From Bin87 sp965116565 (lineage in GTDB: Bacteria > Chloroflexota > Dehalococcoidia > Lucifugimonadales > UBA3495): DNA of 64,000 bases. Position numbers and translations under genes: made by a program. The notes below the pieces were generated by a model. It did not search any database. It worked only from the letters and a program-made list of their open reading frames with translations, and had not been told where the DNA came from. Of the stretch, positions 55,986 to 64,000 are shown piece by piece. How positions within the stretch are numbered: the stretch's first letter is position 1; every line of letters begins with the position of its first letter. The stretch covers positions 2,790,001 through 2,854,000 of the forward strand of contig OZ220699.1 of the NCBI GenBank assembly GCA_965116565.1, in the 5' to 3' direction.

Positions 55986-56425
55986 CTTATGTCTCCGACG
56001 TCGTGGATGGTTACAACGAAACAGGACTGTCCTCACAGTCCCGGAAGAGCACGCATCGGCGGCATGGCCACCCTCTCACGAGCCCTCATCTGTTTGGATG
56101 GTCGGTTCTGCTCGTCGTTGCGTTGCGGACTGCTGGAACGATTGGGTGTTGCTCGTATTGGCCAGCCGTGTTGCTACGGATGTTTCTAGTGAATTGCCGG
56201 CTGCCTGGGCTGGCCTGCTGCCCGTTTGCGCTGGCCACGTCGGGGTCGTGCTGGGTCGGCTATATCAAGGGAGGTGTCTCGCCGGCAGTTGGCGCATTTT
56301 GTTTCTGCTTATGCGGATCAGCGGTTATGGCTCCGTCGTAGCCGGCGTTTTTGTGTCGCACACGTTGCGGAATTGCTTGATTTGTATGGATATTATATGG
56401 TAGGCGGTCCTTGCTTCGCTGTGTT

Positions 56426-56584
56426 TCAGCGCTGGCGTTTCTGGAGCCGCTTTGCCGTCTTGGTCAGGAATTGTGCGGCGGCGGCTGGCGCCGTGATGAG
56501 GACGGCGATGATGATTCCGAATGCGGACAGCGCCGCAGTTATCAGGGTCTCGACTACGATGAATTCAATGATGTCGGCGGGCAT
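56426..56584 (-). CDS. 52-aa single-span membrane protein
   Basis: The frame from ATG 56584 encodes MPADIIEFIVVETL, a hydrophobic helix (ITAALSAFGIIIAVLITAPAAAA) and a basic tail (KTAKRLQKRQR), a regular small membrane-protein layout. There is no clear ribosome site. It lies just downstream of the FN3 gene and upstream of the 2392-aa gene on the same strand, so it may belong to the same transcript and act as an export or anchoring accessory; that is conjecture. Confidence 0.45.
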   Translation of the reverse strand: MPADIIEFIVVETLITAALSAFGIIIAVLITAPAAAAQFLTKTAKRLQKRQR

Positions 56585-56605
56585 TTATGTTTCGCCGACG
56601 GCAGT

Positions 56606-56639
56606 GGCGCCGCCACTCCGTCCAGGGAGAGGCGGCGCC
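56606..56639 (-). terminator. 9-bp GC hairpin after the FN3 gene
   Basis: GGCGCCGCC pairs with GGCGGCGCC seven bases beyond the stop codon. There is no T-tract, so it may protect or process the 3' end and not terminate by itself. Confidence 0.4.
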
Positions 56640-56645
56640 GCTGGC

Positions 56646-59600
56646 TCACCAGGTGCGCACAGTCAGCGGCGGTGAGGTCGTCCCCAGGGCGGGCGTGAGG
56701 CTCCGGTAGGGGGTCACTGCGTACAGGTATGTGAAGCCGGGTCGTGCGCTTCGGTCGGTGAAGGTCAGCTTGTTGGTGAGCGTGACCAGGATGTGGTTCT
56801 GGTGGTCGATTGGCCGGTGGTCGGAGGTCGTCTTGCGGAAGATGCGGTATCCCAGGGTGCTGTCCACATGGCGTTCTGGCGCATTCCAGGTGAGGACCGG
56901 CGTGGTGCTGTCTTCCATGGTCACACGCAGGCGTTGTACCGCCGTGTCGTACTGGACGGGTTCCTGGGGCATGGTGACGGACACCGTGCCGTCCGCGGCG
57001 ACTGGGCCTTTGATGCGGACGTTGTTCTTGCCTCTGACGCGGTACTGGTAGGTGGTCTCGTAGGGCTGCGCGCCGGTCAGGAAGGTGGTTTCATAGCCGG
57101 ATACGGATCCCACCTGTGAGAAGTCGCCGTCGCCGTGCTTGGCCTCGATGGCGAAGATGCTGGGTCGTCCTTCATCGGGGATGTCCCAGTGGAGCCTGAC
57201 CTTGTTGTAGCCTTCGGTGTTGGCGCGAACGTTGTGGACGTCGGCGGGCTGTGCTATGACCACCTCGTAGATGGGCGACCAGCTGCCGGCCACGTCGTCG
57301 ATCATCGCGCGCATGGAGTACTCGCGGAGGTCGTCCTCGCTTGACCAGTTGTCGAAGCGGAGGCGTGTGTCGGCGTCGAGCTGGGTGACTTCCCATTCGC
57401 CGCCGTCAACGCGGATGCGTAGCTCGTAGCCGGTTACGCCCTCGGTAGTCGACGGTTCCCAGCGGATGATGAGGCGCTTGCCAAGTGGTTGCGGCTTGTA
57501 GACGGCTGGTGGCGCAGCGCCTTCGAACCAGACTTCTGAGACTGGCGTCGTCCAGTCGCTGACGCCGCCGGAGTTGACGGCGCGTACTCGGTACTCGTAG
57601 TTGGTGCCGGGTGTGGGGCTGTCATGGGTGTAGGTCGTGCTCGTGTTTGCGACTTCGAAGCGGGTCCACAGGACGTGTTCGGCCTGGCGGAGCTCCACCT
57701 CGTAGGAGTCGACGATGCCCGAGCTGGGCGCGGTCCACGATACGAATAGGTCTTCCTCGTGAATGACCACCGAGAGGTTGGTGGGCATGGGTGGCGGGAC
57801 CACGCGCATGGCGTAGGCTACGTTGGACCAGGCGCTGTCGCCGGCGTCGTTGCGTGCCCTGAGGTCGTAGCGGTATCTGGTGTCGCCGGTGGGTTCGATG
57901 TGTATGAACTGGTTGGCCGGCGCGGCGATGCTCACGGTTTGCGTGCTGTCGCCGTCGGCTATGCCGTAGCGCACTTCGTAGGTGTCGATGATGCCGTTTT
58001 CGGGCGGTGTCCACTCGACGACGATGACGCTTCCGCTCGGTTTCGCGGTTACGCCGGTAGGCGCTGCGGGGATGCTGAGGCGCCGTGCGGTCACCGGGTC
58101 GGTCCAGGCGCTGGCTCCGGCCGTGTTGTGGGCCTGAACGCGGTACTGGTACTCGGTGCCCTCGACGGTATCGGCGTGGGTGTAGCTGGTTGCGGTGGCA
58201 GTCAGTTTGACGGTCTGTGCGGTGTCCGAGTCGGATTCCCGGTACTCCACTCGGTATCCGTCGGCGGTGCCGGTTTCGGGAGCTTGCCAGGAGACGACGA
58301 TGTTGTCGTTGCCTACAGTGGCCGTGACGCTGGTCGGCATCGACGGCGCGATGCGGCGCAGGGTGGTGGTCTCGTCGGACCAGGCGCTTTCGCCGGCCTG
58401 GTTGTGGGTCTTCACCGCGATGTGGTAGGTGACGTCGCCGGTCACGTCGTCGATTCGGTACGAGGTGGCGTCGGCGGGGGTCTGCGGGCTCGTGGTGTAC
58501 TGGTCGTTGACGTCGGTGCGGTGTCCGACCGTGAAACCGTCGATGTGTACGGTGTCGGGTCGTTCCCACGTGACGACGATGTCGTTGCCGTCAACGGCTG
58601 CGGAGACGGTTGCGGGAGCCGCCGGCGGAGTGATCCGCATGGTGGTGGCGTCTTCGGACCACGGCCCGTCGCCGGCTGAGTTGTAGGCCTGCACGCCGTA
58701 GTGGTGTGTGACGTCGGCGGCCGCGTCGTCGTGTCGGTGAGTGGTGTCCGTGAGAGCATCGGCGATGGTGGTCCAGGCGCCGTCGCCGTCGTGGTGTCGT
58801 ACGCGGTACCCTTCAACCGTCGAGTCGGCGGGCGCCGTCCAGGTGACGACGTTGTCGTTGCCGTCGGCTGTTGCGGTGACGCCGGTGGGCGCGCCGGGCG
58901 CTGCCAGCAGCGTGATCCGATTGGACTCCGTCCAGGTGGAGCCGCCGTGTTGGTTGCGGTGCTGGACCCGGTAGCGGTACGAGACGCCGGTCTGCGCGGT
59001 GGCGTCCGAGTGGGACGTTTCCGTCGTGTCGGCGATGGATGTCCAACCCTGGTCTGCGGGTTGGCGTTCCACTCGGTATTGGTCCACCTTGCCGGCGGTG
59101 GGCGCCGACCACGTGAGGCTGACGCCCTGGTCGCTTTTCGCGGCCGTGACGTCGCTGGGCGGAGCCGGAGCTTCGATTGCGGCGGCGTCGGAGGCTGCGC
59201 TGACGTTGTCGGCGCTGTGGGCCTGCACGGTGTAGGAGTAGGCCACGCCGGCCTGGGCCGTGTCGTCGGCGTGGGTGGTTGCGGCCACACCGTCGGCGAT
59301 GGACGCGCCGTTGCGCAGGACGGTGTAGCCCGTGATGTCGGGGCCCTCGGCGGGCGGGTTCCAGGAAAGGGATACGGTGCCGTCGAAGGGGTCGGCGATG
59401 GACGTCGACACGTCGGTGGGCGGGTCCACGGGACGGACTGGGATTGCGAGCGAGACCTCCGATATAGGGCTGCTGCCGATGGCGGAACGTGCTGTGATCC
59501 GGTAGGTGTAGATGGTGGCGAAGGCGGCGGTGGTGTCGGTGAAGGACGTATCGCCGCTGGCGGGCGTCGCCACCTCGGTTGTTTCGTCGCCTGACGTTCT

Positions 59601-60143
59601 GGTGACGACGTAGTCCTGCAGCGGGTAGCTGGTTTCGCAGGCGGCGGCGGTCGGGACGGTTGATGCGGCCCAGGTGAGGCTGATGGTGGGATGCTCGTCG
59701 GCTGCGCTCAGTTCGCCGATGTTGCCGGCGAAGTCGCCGGGCATTGAAGGGGCGGGCGGCACCGACGCGGACGTCGTGTCCGATGCGGCGCTGGCGCCTT
59801 GGGCGTTCCGTGCCGCGACGGTGTAGGAGTAGCTTTCTCCCGGTTCCACCGCGTGGTCGGAGTAGGTGGTGGCTCCGGCGGTCTCGAAAGACTGGCCGTC
59901 GCTTCGCGAGATGGTGTAGCCGGTTGCTGGGGTGTCCGCAGCGTCCCAGCTGACGCGGATGCGCGGTGCTTCGCCGTCGGGCACGATCAGGTGGGCCAGA
60001 GGGTTGCCGGGCGGGCCCGGCGGTCCGGTGGCAGCGCTGGCGCTTCCCTGGTTGATGGCGACGAGCAGTATGGCTGCGGTGGCTACCATGACGGCGGCGA
60101 CCGCAACCAGATGCGATGGTCTGGTGATCCTCGGAGTTCGCAT
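56646..60143 (-). CDS. secreted FN3-repeat protein (1165 aa)
   Basis: Signal peptide about 10-37 (LVAVAAVMVATAAILLVAI...SASAAT). The remainder is about eleven FN3 domains, each with the PxxP...W...Y.V...YRV/TYTI pattern (VSWDAADTPATGYTISRSD; LSWNPPAEGPDITGYTVLRNG; VTWTAPADSTVEGYRVRHHDG). The last 215 residues correspond to the truncated copy at 43731-44418. No catalytic motif, membrane anchor or sorting signal is seen at the C-terminus. FN3 arrays of this length in bacteria are usually secreted carbohydrate- or surface-binding proteins. The ATG has AGAGG ten bases upstream. A dispersed stem-loop copy lies about 210 bp before the start. Confidence 0.9.
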   Translation of the reverse strand: MRTPRITRPSHLVAVAAVMVATAAILLVAINQGSASAATGPPGPPGNPLAHLIVPDGEAPRIRVSWDAADTPATGYTISRSDGQSFETAGATTYSDHAVEPGESYSYTVAARNAQGASAASDTTSASVPPAPSMPGDFAGNIGELSAADEHPTISLTWAASTVPTAAACETSYPLQDYVVTRTSGDETTEVATPASGDTSFTDTTAAFATIYTYRITARSAIGSSPISEVSLAIPVRPVDPPTDVSTSIADPFDGTVSLSWNPPAEGPDITGYTVLRNGASIADGVAATTHADDTAQAGVAYSYTVQAHSADNVSAASDAAAIEAPAPPSDVTAAKSDQGVSLTWSAPTAGKVDQYRVERQPADQGWTSIADTTETSHSDATAQTGVSYRYRVQHRNQHGGSTWTESNRITLLAAPGAPTGVTATADGNDNVVTWTAPADSTVEGYRVRHHDGDGAWTTIADALTDTTHRHDDAAADVTHHYGVQAYNSAGDGPWSEDATTMRITPPAAPATVSAAVDGNDIVVTWERPDTVHIDGFTVGHRTDVNDQYTTSPQTPADATSYRIDDVTGDVTYHIAVKTHNQAGESAWSDETTTLRRIAPSMPTSVTATVGNDNIVVSWQAPETGTADGYRVEYRESDSDTAQTVKLTATATSYTHADTVEGTEYQYRVQAHNTAGASAWTDPVTARRLSIPAAPTGVTAKPSGSVIVVEWTPPENGIIDTYEVRYGIADGDSTQTVSIAAPANQFIHIEPTGDTRYRYDLRARNDAGDSAWSNVAYAMRVVPPPMPTNLSVVIHEEDLFVSWTAPSSGIVDSYEVELRQAEHVLWTRFEVANTSTTYTHDSPTPGTNYEYRVRAVNSGGVSDWTTPVSEVWFEGAAPPAVYKPQPLGKRLIIRWEPSTTEGVTGYELRIRVDGGEWEVTQLDADTRLRFDNWSSEDDLREYSMRAMIDDVAGSWSPIYEVVIAQPADVHNVRANTEGYNKVRLHWDIPDEGRPSIFAIEAKHGDGDFSQVGSVSGYETTFLTGAQPYETTYQYRVRGKNNVRIKGPVAADGTVSVTMPQEPVQYDTAVQRLRVTMEDSTTPVLTWNAPERHVDSTLGYRIFRKTTSDHRPIDHQNHILVTLTNKLTFTDRSARPGFTYLYAVTPYRSLTPALGTTSPPLTVRTW

Positions 60144-60351
60144 GGTCCATGTACCTCTTTTTGGTGAATGGACATAAGTTAGCGGAACTCCTCGAAACGG
60201 CCGGTCGTTTCGACTCCGTCCCGGGGTGGTCAGGGCCGGTTCACGGGCATGAAACAGGGAACGGGATTTCGGGGATGTGGGACCTCGAACGGTGGCGCTG
60301 GACGCTCTTGCACGAGGTGGCTGTCGCCGTTTTGCTATTTGTTGCCGGAGT

Positions 60352-60450
60352 GCTCCGGTTTCCGCCAGAAACGGCCTCCGGGCGCGTTTCCGCGCCTTTC
60401 AGGTGGAAAATTGTCCACTGATACGAAAACGGTGCCACAGGACGCCGTTG
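60352..60450. repeat. dispersed stem-loop repeat, copy D
   Basis: GGCGCGTTTCCG (60381-60392) pairs with CGAAAACGGTGCC (60424-60436) with one mismatch and one G-U, so the stem is maintained despite base changes. It is flanked by CGGCCTCCGG. Orientation is the same as in copies B and E. Confidence 0.65.
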
Positions 60451-60565
60451 GAGTGGAAGCAGTAGACCGGAACCGGCGGCCCCGTCGCAGGTGGCGGCCG
60501 CCGGCACCGCGGGATGGCGGACTTGGCGGCGATTGCCTATCGGTGGCGACTACGTCACCGGTGCT

Positions 60566-60937
60566 CTACTGGCGACGGCTGCGCGTGGCACGTTTGAAGT
60601 TCCGGTTGAAGATTCGTTCCTGTCGTCTTCTTGCGCTGTCGAAACGTCTCGCCAAGGTGGCCCTGCGCTTCAGCTCCTGCGGACTGCTACCAGCGAGAAG
60701 GCCAGGGTTGACGCTCCTTGCGCTCCGTATGGCGCTTTTCGACGCCCGTCGTCCGTCGGGCAGGTTGACGGGCCGGCCCTGTTGCAGCACTTGCCTGATG
60801 ATCTTGCGGGCTTGCCGTTTTTTCATGGTCAGGCGGTTCCGGATGAGGTGTTCCGTCGGACAGTCGCCATGAGTATACAGTTCTGAGGCGATTTCGCTAC
60901 TCTGGGACTGGTTTGAGTAGTGGTTGCAGACGTCCAT
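60566..60937 (-). CDS. hypothetical basic protein (~123 aa)
   Basis: The frame from ATG 60937 gives an Arg/Lys-rich helical protein (EHLIRNRLTMKKRQARKIIRQVLQQGRPV, then ELKRRATLARRFDSARRRQERIFNRNFKRATRSRRQ). The basic helices suggest nucleic-acid binding. There is no recognisable ribosome site and no family match, so its reality is uncertain. The gap from 60938 to 61327 shows no other supported gene. Confidence 0.4.
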   Translation of the reverse strand: MDVCNHYSNQSQSSEIASELYTHGDCPTEHLIRNRLTMKKRQARKIIRQVLQQGRPVNLPDGRRASKSAIRSARSVNPGLLAGSSPQELKRRATLARRFDSARRRQERIFNRNFKRATRSRRQ

Positions 60938-61327
60938 CTGGCGACGGGTTGCGTTTCGGTGCTCTGGCTGGGCCGTGGCATCGCTGAGAGCCGGCATTCT
61001 GGATTGGGACTTCGGGCTCGGTGCCGGTTGGTTTCAGCCAATGTCTTCTATAGATGTCCTTGCTTCAGCCACGGTAGTGGGCGCCCCATGTGGCGGTTTG
61101 TTTCGCTAAACGCAACCCCACAGGAGCTGGGCCGTGGTCTCGTTCGTGTTCGTGTGGTGCATCGACGGACGCGTTGTCGAGAACCGGGTCATCCAGGTCT
61201 GATTTCAGCGTGTGGACAGCGACGGGGTTCGGAGGCATGGTGCCTTGACACCGTACTTCCGCGTGGCTGCTCTTGCGCCGCATACGGGTCGAGAGCCCGC
61301 ATGTTCAATTTTTTCTGCAGGGCGACC

Positions 61328-61588
61328 GTGATTACTGTCAACACTGCTTTTCATCCCACGTTGCGTTGCCGGAATGATGCCGAGGAGTTGGGCATTTCGA
61401 TAAACGACGTAATCCGCCTTCTTCAAGATCGTGCTGTGTCGGGGAGCGTTGGAGGGTGGCAGGGTAGGAAATCCGACCAGTGGTGGTACCAATGCGACCT
61501 TTCGGCGGATTTGACTCTGAACATCTTGGTTGAGCAGGCGGTTGAGGCGTATGCTCGTATCATCACGGTTCGTGAGGCGCCTGGGTGA
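61328..61588 (+). CDS. DUF4258-like protein, possible toxin of a toxin-antitoxin-like pair
   Basis: The GTG at 61328 has CAGGG five bases upstream (86 aa); ATG 61301 is an alternative. It reads TAFHPTLRCRNDAEELGISINDVIRLLQ, the short helix-turn typical of DUF4258/RelE-like proteins, followed by strands including QWWYQCDLSADLTLNILV and a closing IITVRE. DUF4258 proteins are RelE-like in fold and often lie beside DUF2283 genes, as here: the next gene starts 38 bp downstream. Function as an RNase or toxin is an inference from the family and gene order. Confidence 0.65.
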   Translation: MITVNTAFHPTLRCRNDAEELGISINDVIRLLQDRAVSGSVGGWQGRKSDQWWYQCDLSADLTLNILVEQAVEAYARIITVREAPG

Positions 61589-61625
61589 GGCAGCTGATCT
61601 GGGACCGACCATGAAGGAGAGGGTG

Positions 61626-61892
61626 ATGAGTTTTCAAATGGGAATCAACTTTGACCCTGAATTTCCGAGTTTGTATCTGAAATTGAGGGACACGGAATAC
61701 GGAGGCCCTGGTCCCGATTTAGGGGATGACCGGCACATCAACCTGGATGTCGAGGGCAACGTGCTGGGCATCACCTTCTTGAATATCGACGACGGCATTG
61801 ACCTCGACGGGATACCCGAGGAAGTGTTGCCGGAAGTTAGTCAGCTGTTGGCCGAGGCTGGGGTGGAAGCTTTGGCTCCGGTGCCATCGTAG
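61626..61892 (+). CDS. DUF2283 protein, possible antitoxin partner
   Basis: The ATG at 61626 has GGAGAGG seven bases upstream (88 aa). It shows the DUF2283 layout: strands YLKLRDTEYGG, then DDRHINLDVEGNVLGITFLNIDDGIDLDGI and an acidic helix PEVSQLLAEAGVEAL. It directly follows the DUF4258-like gene, so the two are likely co-transcribed. In similar loci this protein is the putative antitoxin. A related solitary copy lies at 44638-44892. Confidence 0.75.
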   Translation: MSFQMGINFDPEFPSLYLKLRDTEYGGPGPDLGDDRHINLDVEGNVLGITFLNIDDGIDLDGIPEEVLPEVSQLLAEAGVEALAPVPS

Positions 61893-62319
61893 GCGGTGAC
61901 CTCTGCTCTTCAAGTGGGACGGCTCCGGCCACAATGGGTGGGGCCGTCTTGGTTTTCGGGCTAAACGCTGCCGTATCTCCATTTTGCCGAGACCTGCCGC
62001 TTTGGAGGTTGCTGGCCGCTTGGTGTCCCGGCAGTGAGTAGCGAAATCGCCTCACAGTTCTCGGCATGACTTGGTATCGGATGGCCGGCAAAGGTTGCCG
62101 CTCGCCGTTTATGCAGTGGGCGGCCTGGACTGACATGGCTTTAGCCTCTTGGTGGTGGCCTGCCATGCGCTTAGCCGTTTTGATTGCCCAGATTGGGGTT
62201 TCCGTACTTCAAACGGCGTTTTGGTCGGCGAGCTCGGTTCCCGGGACGCCCTAACGATGAGAGCCGTCTGTTTGTCACCTCAGGTCCGTCAATGTATTAT
62301 GGGCAACGGGGAAGTCACC

Positions 62320-62676
62320 ATGGCAACGCCGGATGCGCAAAACCCAGAAGTCGTCGACCCGCCTAGCCTGCCAGTTGAAACCGGGGAATTGGATGACCGC
62401 CCCGACCGTGCATGGTCCCGCCACGACTGGGTCACCTACGCGCTAGCGGCGGGCTTGGCGTTCACCGCGATGGGGATCATATTCGTTGTGTGGGGAGACC
62501 ATCGCAACGACTACGCGATGGTGTTGGCGGGTGCAATTCTCTTCACCGTGGCGACATCAATCTGGTTTTGTTTCCTCGGTCTCCTCACCTTTCAGGTACT
62601 GACCATTTTTCTGCCCATCGGGTGGCGTTGGTTGAAAATTGCCCTCGCGCTGCTGTGGCGGCGGCTGGGCATATGA
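62320..62676 (+). CDS. two-span membrane protein (118 aa)
   Basis: The ATG at 62320 has GGGGAAG nine bases upstream. An acidic, Pro-rich N-terminus (about 1-38) precedes two membrane spans (about 40-58, VTYALAAGLAFTAMGIIFVVW, and 68-100, MVLAGAILFTVATSIWFCFLGLLTF), with a hydrophobic basic C-terminus. It is not recognised. Its last 120 bp overlap the convergent gene at 62557-62937, and both products look like genuine proteins. Confidence 0.7.
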   Translation: MATPDAQNPEVVDPPSLPVETGELDDRPDRAWSRHDWVTYALAAGLAFTAMGIIFVVWGDHRNDYAMVLAGAILFTVATSIWFCFLGLLTFQVLTIFLPIGWRWLKIALALLWRRLGI

Positions 62677-62937
62677 ATTCAGGTCATGCCAGGTGTGCCA
62701 ACAGGCATACAGCGAACCGATCGCCACGGGTAGAGCGAGCACGAAGAAGAGCAAGCTGAGCAACCCGCGACGAACCGCCTTGGTTTCGGCGATCTCTTGT
62801 GGATCGGTCAGTGTTAACAGCTCTTGGCCTAATTGGCGCCAAACATACACTAACAACGGTGCCATAATCATGGCGACGCCGAGGGAGATGGCTACCGCCA
62901 TCGGGAAAAGTGAGAGTTCAACCGAAGGCTTAGACAT
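62557..62937 (-). CDS. membrane protein convergent with the 118-aa gene (126 aa)
   Basis: Starts MSKPSVELSLFPMAVAISLGVAMIMAPLLVYVW, one membrane span, then a second span (about 60-80, LLSLLFFVLALPVAIGSLYACW) and a polar tail rich in Pro, Gln and Glu, encoded by the strand opposite the 3' end of the 118-aa gene. The ribosome site is weak. It could be a partner of the 118-aa protein or an independent small membrane protein. Copy E of the stem-loop repeat lies about 95 bp upstream. Confidence 0.6.
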   Translation of the reverse strand: MSKPSVELSLFPMAVAISLGVAMIMAPLLVYVWRQLGQELLTLTDPQEIAETKAVRRGLLSLLFFVLALPVAIGSLYACWHTWHDLNSYAQPPPQQREGNFQPTPPDGQKNGQYLKGEETEETKPD

Positions 62938-63030
62938 GATCGCGGCCTAGCGGTGAGAGAGTCGCAGGCCTTGTCCGCAACCTAACACGATGGGAGGGAC
63001 GTTTCAACGCTCACGGTTGCCTTCCGATCA

Positions 63031-63112
63031 ACCGGAAACGGCCTCCGGGCGCGTTTTCGCGGTGCTGAGACGAATCGTTCTACCGACGCGAAAACGGCGC
63101 TACAGGGGCCTG
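63031..63112. repeat. dispersed stem-loop repeat, copy E (intact stem)
   Basis: GCGCGTTTTCGCG (63049-63061) pairs with CGCGAAAACGGCGC (63087-63100), the best-preserved copy, next to ACCGGAAACGGCCTCCGGG. It lies upstream of the minus-strand gene starting at 62937. Confidence 0.75.
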
Positions 63113-63209
63113 TTGTGGTGAAAGCGGAGCTCCGGTAGCGAAACCGCTCGCCCGTGTCTGGAGGACGTCGCCGTTGCGCCGGACTTGGTTGGCGAGTCCG
63201 TGCCTCTCT

Positions 63210-63689
63210 TCACCGTTGTAAAAATGGTTGCAGGTTGACCGTCCGTGCGCTGCCGGCCGCGGCGCTGAGGTCGGTCGTCCGGTAGGTAATGACGGCCTTG
63301 CGGTGGTCGGCGTCGATGCGTTCGACGAGGATTTTCATTAGTCTGGCGGCATCGTAGGCGTCGCCCCCGATGTATGTGTCGGGTTCCAGCGCGTAGTGGT
63401 GGATGCGCTCGGCGCTCATGTCGGGTGGCTCAGCGCCCGGCAACTGCTGCCGGAATTGCTCCTCGAACAGGTCCTGCACCGGTTCCTGCATTTCCGCCGC
63501 CATCTCGGCGGTCACCACGTCGGCCATGATGTGCCGGATCAGCGTCCGGTTCACGTTCAGGGCGTTGATGCGGGTTCCGCATCCGGTGCAGCTGTAGGCG
63601 GAGGCGTCTGGCGGCGCTGCGTTCATCCTGTTGCCGCATCCGGCGCAGTGCATCAGGTTGTCCAGGGGCATGGTTGGGGCTGTCATTTT
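63210..63689 (-). CDS. second stand-alone recombinase-type zinc-ribbon protein (159 aa)
   Basis: The ATG at 63689 follows GGAAGGTGAG (start choice over the upstream ATG at 63740). Two CxxC pairs (HCAGCGNRM at about 13-16 and SCTGCGTRI at about 32-35) form a zinc ribbon, followed by a helical stretch and RLMKILVERIDADHRKAVITYRTTDL, which parallels the tail strand of large serine recombinases (LLLECFIEKVVVHNKTDGTIHW in the enzyme at 579-2291). No catalytic domain. Together with the protein at 3426-4109 it suggests a family of free recombinase C-terminal parts in this genome. Confidence 0.7.
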   Translation of the reverse strand, partial: KMTAPTMPLDNLMHCAGCGNRMNAAPPDASAYSCTGCGTRINALNVNRTLIRHIMADVVTAEMAAEMQEPVQDLFEEQFRQQLPGAEPPDMSAERIHHYALEPDTYIGGDAYDAARLMKILVERIDADHRKAVITYRTTDLSAAAGSARTVNLQPFLQR

Positions 63690-64000
63690 TCTCACCTTCC
63701 TTTGGTTTGCGCTGCGACTGTGATTGTTCTTCGACGGCACCCTGCTGGCTTGGCCTCGTGTGGGGCTTGACGCGTTGTTTGCGGCGTGTCGCTCGTGGGC
63801 GAAGACGTGGACTGGATCGGTGTGTACCTCCTGTTCGGCCGGGGTCGGCGAGGCACGGTGACCACGTTCGGATAAGCGGCCATGCCGAACGCGCTCCCGG
63901 GGTGATGACGACGCCCGTCATTACAATTCGAAAATGAGGGAAGCCTACGCACGGCAGAAGTGCCAGGTGAAGCTGCGGATCTGACCGCGACATGACAGCG
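63690..64000. other. right-edge gap
   Basis: No gene with a ribosome site is visible on either strand to the end of the window; the open frames here are short and lack family features. Confidence 0.35.

Overview
The window looks like chromosome from a high-GC, uncultured bacterium. Very long Sec-exported proteins built from FN3, Calx-beta, cadherin-like and beta-propeller-like repeats, together with many transposon families, would fit a Chloroflexota-type lineage. That is inference only: no rRNA, tRNA or core housekeeping gene is present to fix the taxonomy.

Layout. (1) 0-7.4 kb is an accessory island: a partial gene at the left edge, a large serine recombinase in an operon with an XRE regulator, a stand-alone recombinase zinc-ribbon protein, a DPQY-type DNA methyltransferase (frameshifted), a Cas4-like PD-(D/E)XK nuclease with four cysteines in the Fe-S layout, and a Fic protein. 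(2) 7.7-14.6 kb holds cell-envelope genes (an anchored extracytoplasmic protein, a PH-domain membrane protein, a TPR lipoprotein) and a PAS-LuxR regulator. (3) 15.2-16.0 kb holds three copies of a roughly 110-nt structured element on the minus strand, with stem covariation, each placed just before a small ORF. (4) 16.1-22.7 kb is mobile DNA: an IS607-type element (TnpA+TnpB) and an IS256-family element that splits one gene in frame, leaving an 8-bp target duplication. (5) 22.8-27.5 kb has hypothetical genes, a small PD-(D/E)XK nuclease, a decayed duplicate of a neighbouring gene and copies of a dispersed stem-loop repeat. (6) 27.5-60.1 kb is an exceptional cluster of giant secreted repeat proteins, about 1170 to 2850 codons each, nearly all on the minus strand. 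They are interleaved with truncated paralogues, an IS1182-type remnant, an IS1380-type pseudo-transposase, a DUF2283-like gene and an HsdR-N-like nuclease. (7) 60.1-64 kb has small genes, including a DUF4258-like/DUF2283 pair, two convergently overlapping membrane-protein genes and a second stand-alone zinc-ribbon protein.

How it fits together. The giant proteins share domains, especially a C-terminal module ending in an APYSLYGD motif and a polar beta-strand tail. They appear to be surface or secreted adhesion-type proteins that diversify by duplication, truncation and IS insertion. The left island resembles an integrative or defence-type element. Many minus-strand genes are preceded by hairpins with a T-tract (GAAGCCGCC...GGCGGCTTC and relatives) that probably terminate the upstream transcript. 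The most promising undescribed signals are the three covarying RNA-like elements at 15.2-16.0 kb and the dispersed CGCGAAAACG stem-loop that lies upstream of several minus-strand genes in one constant orientation.
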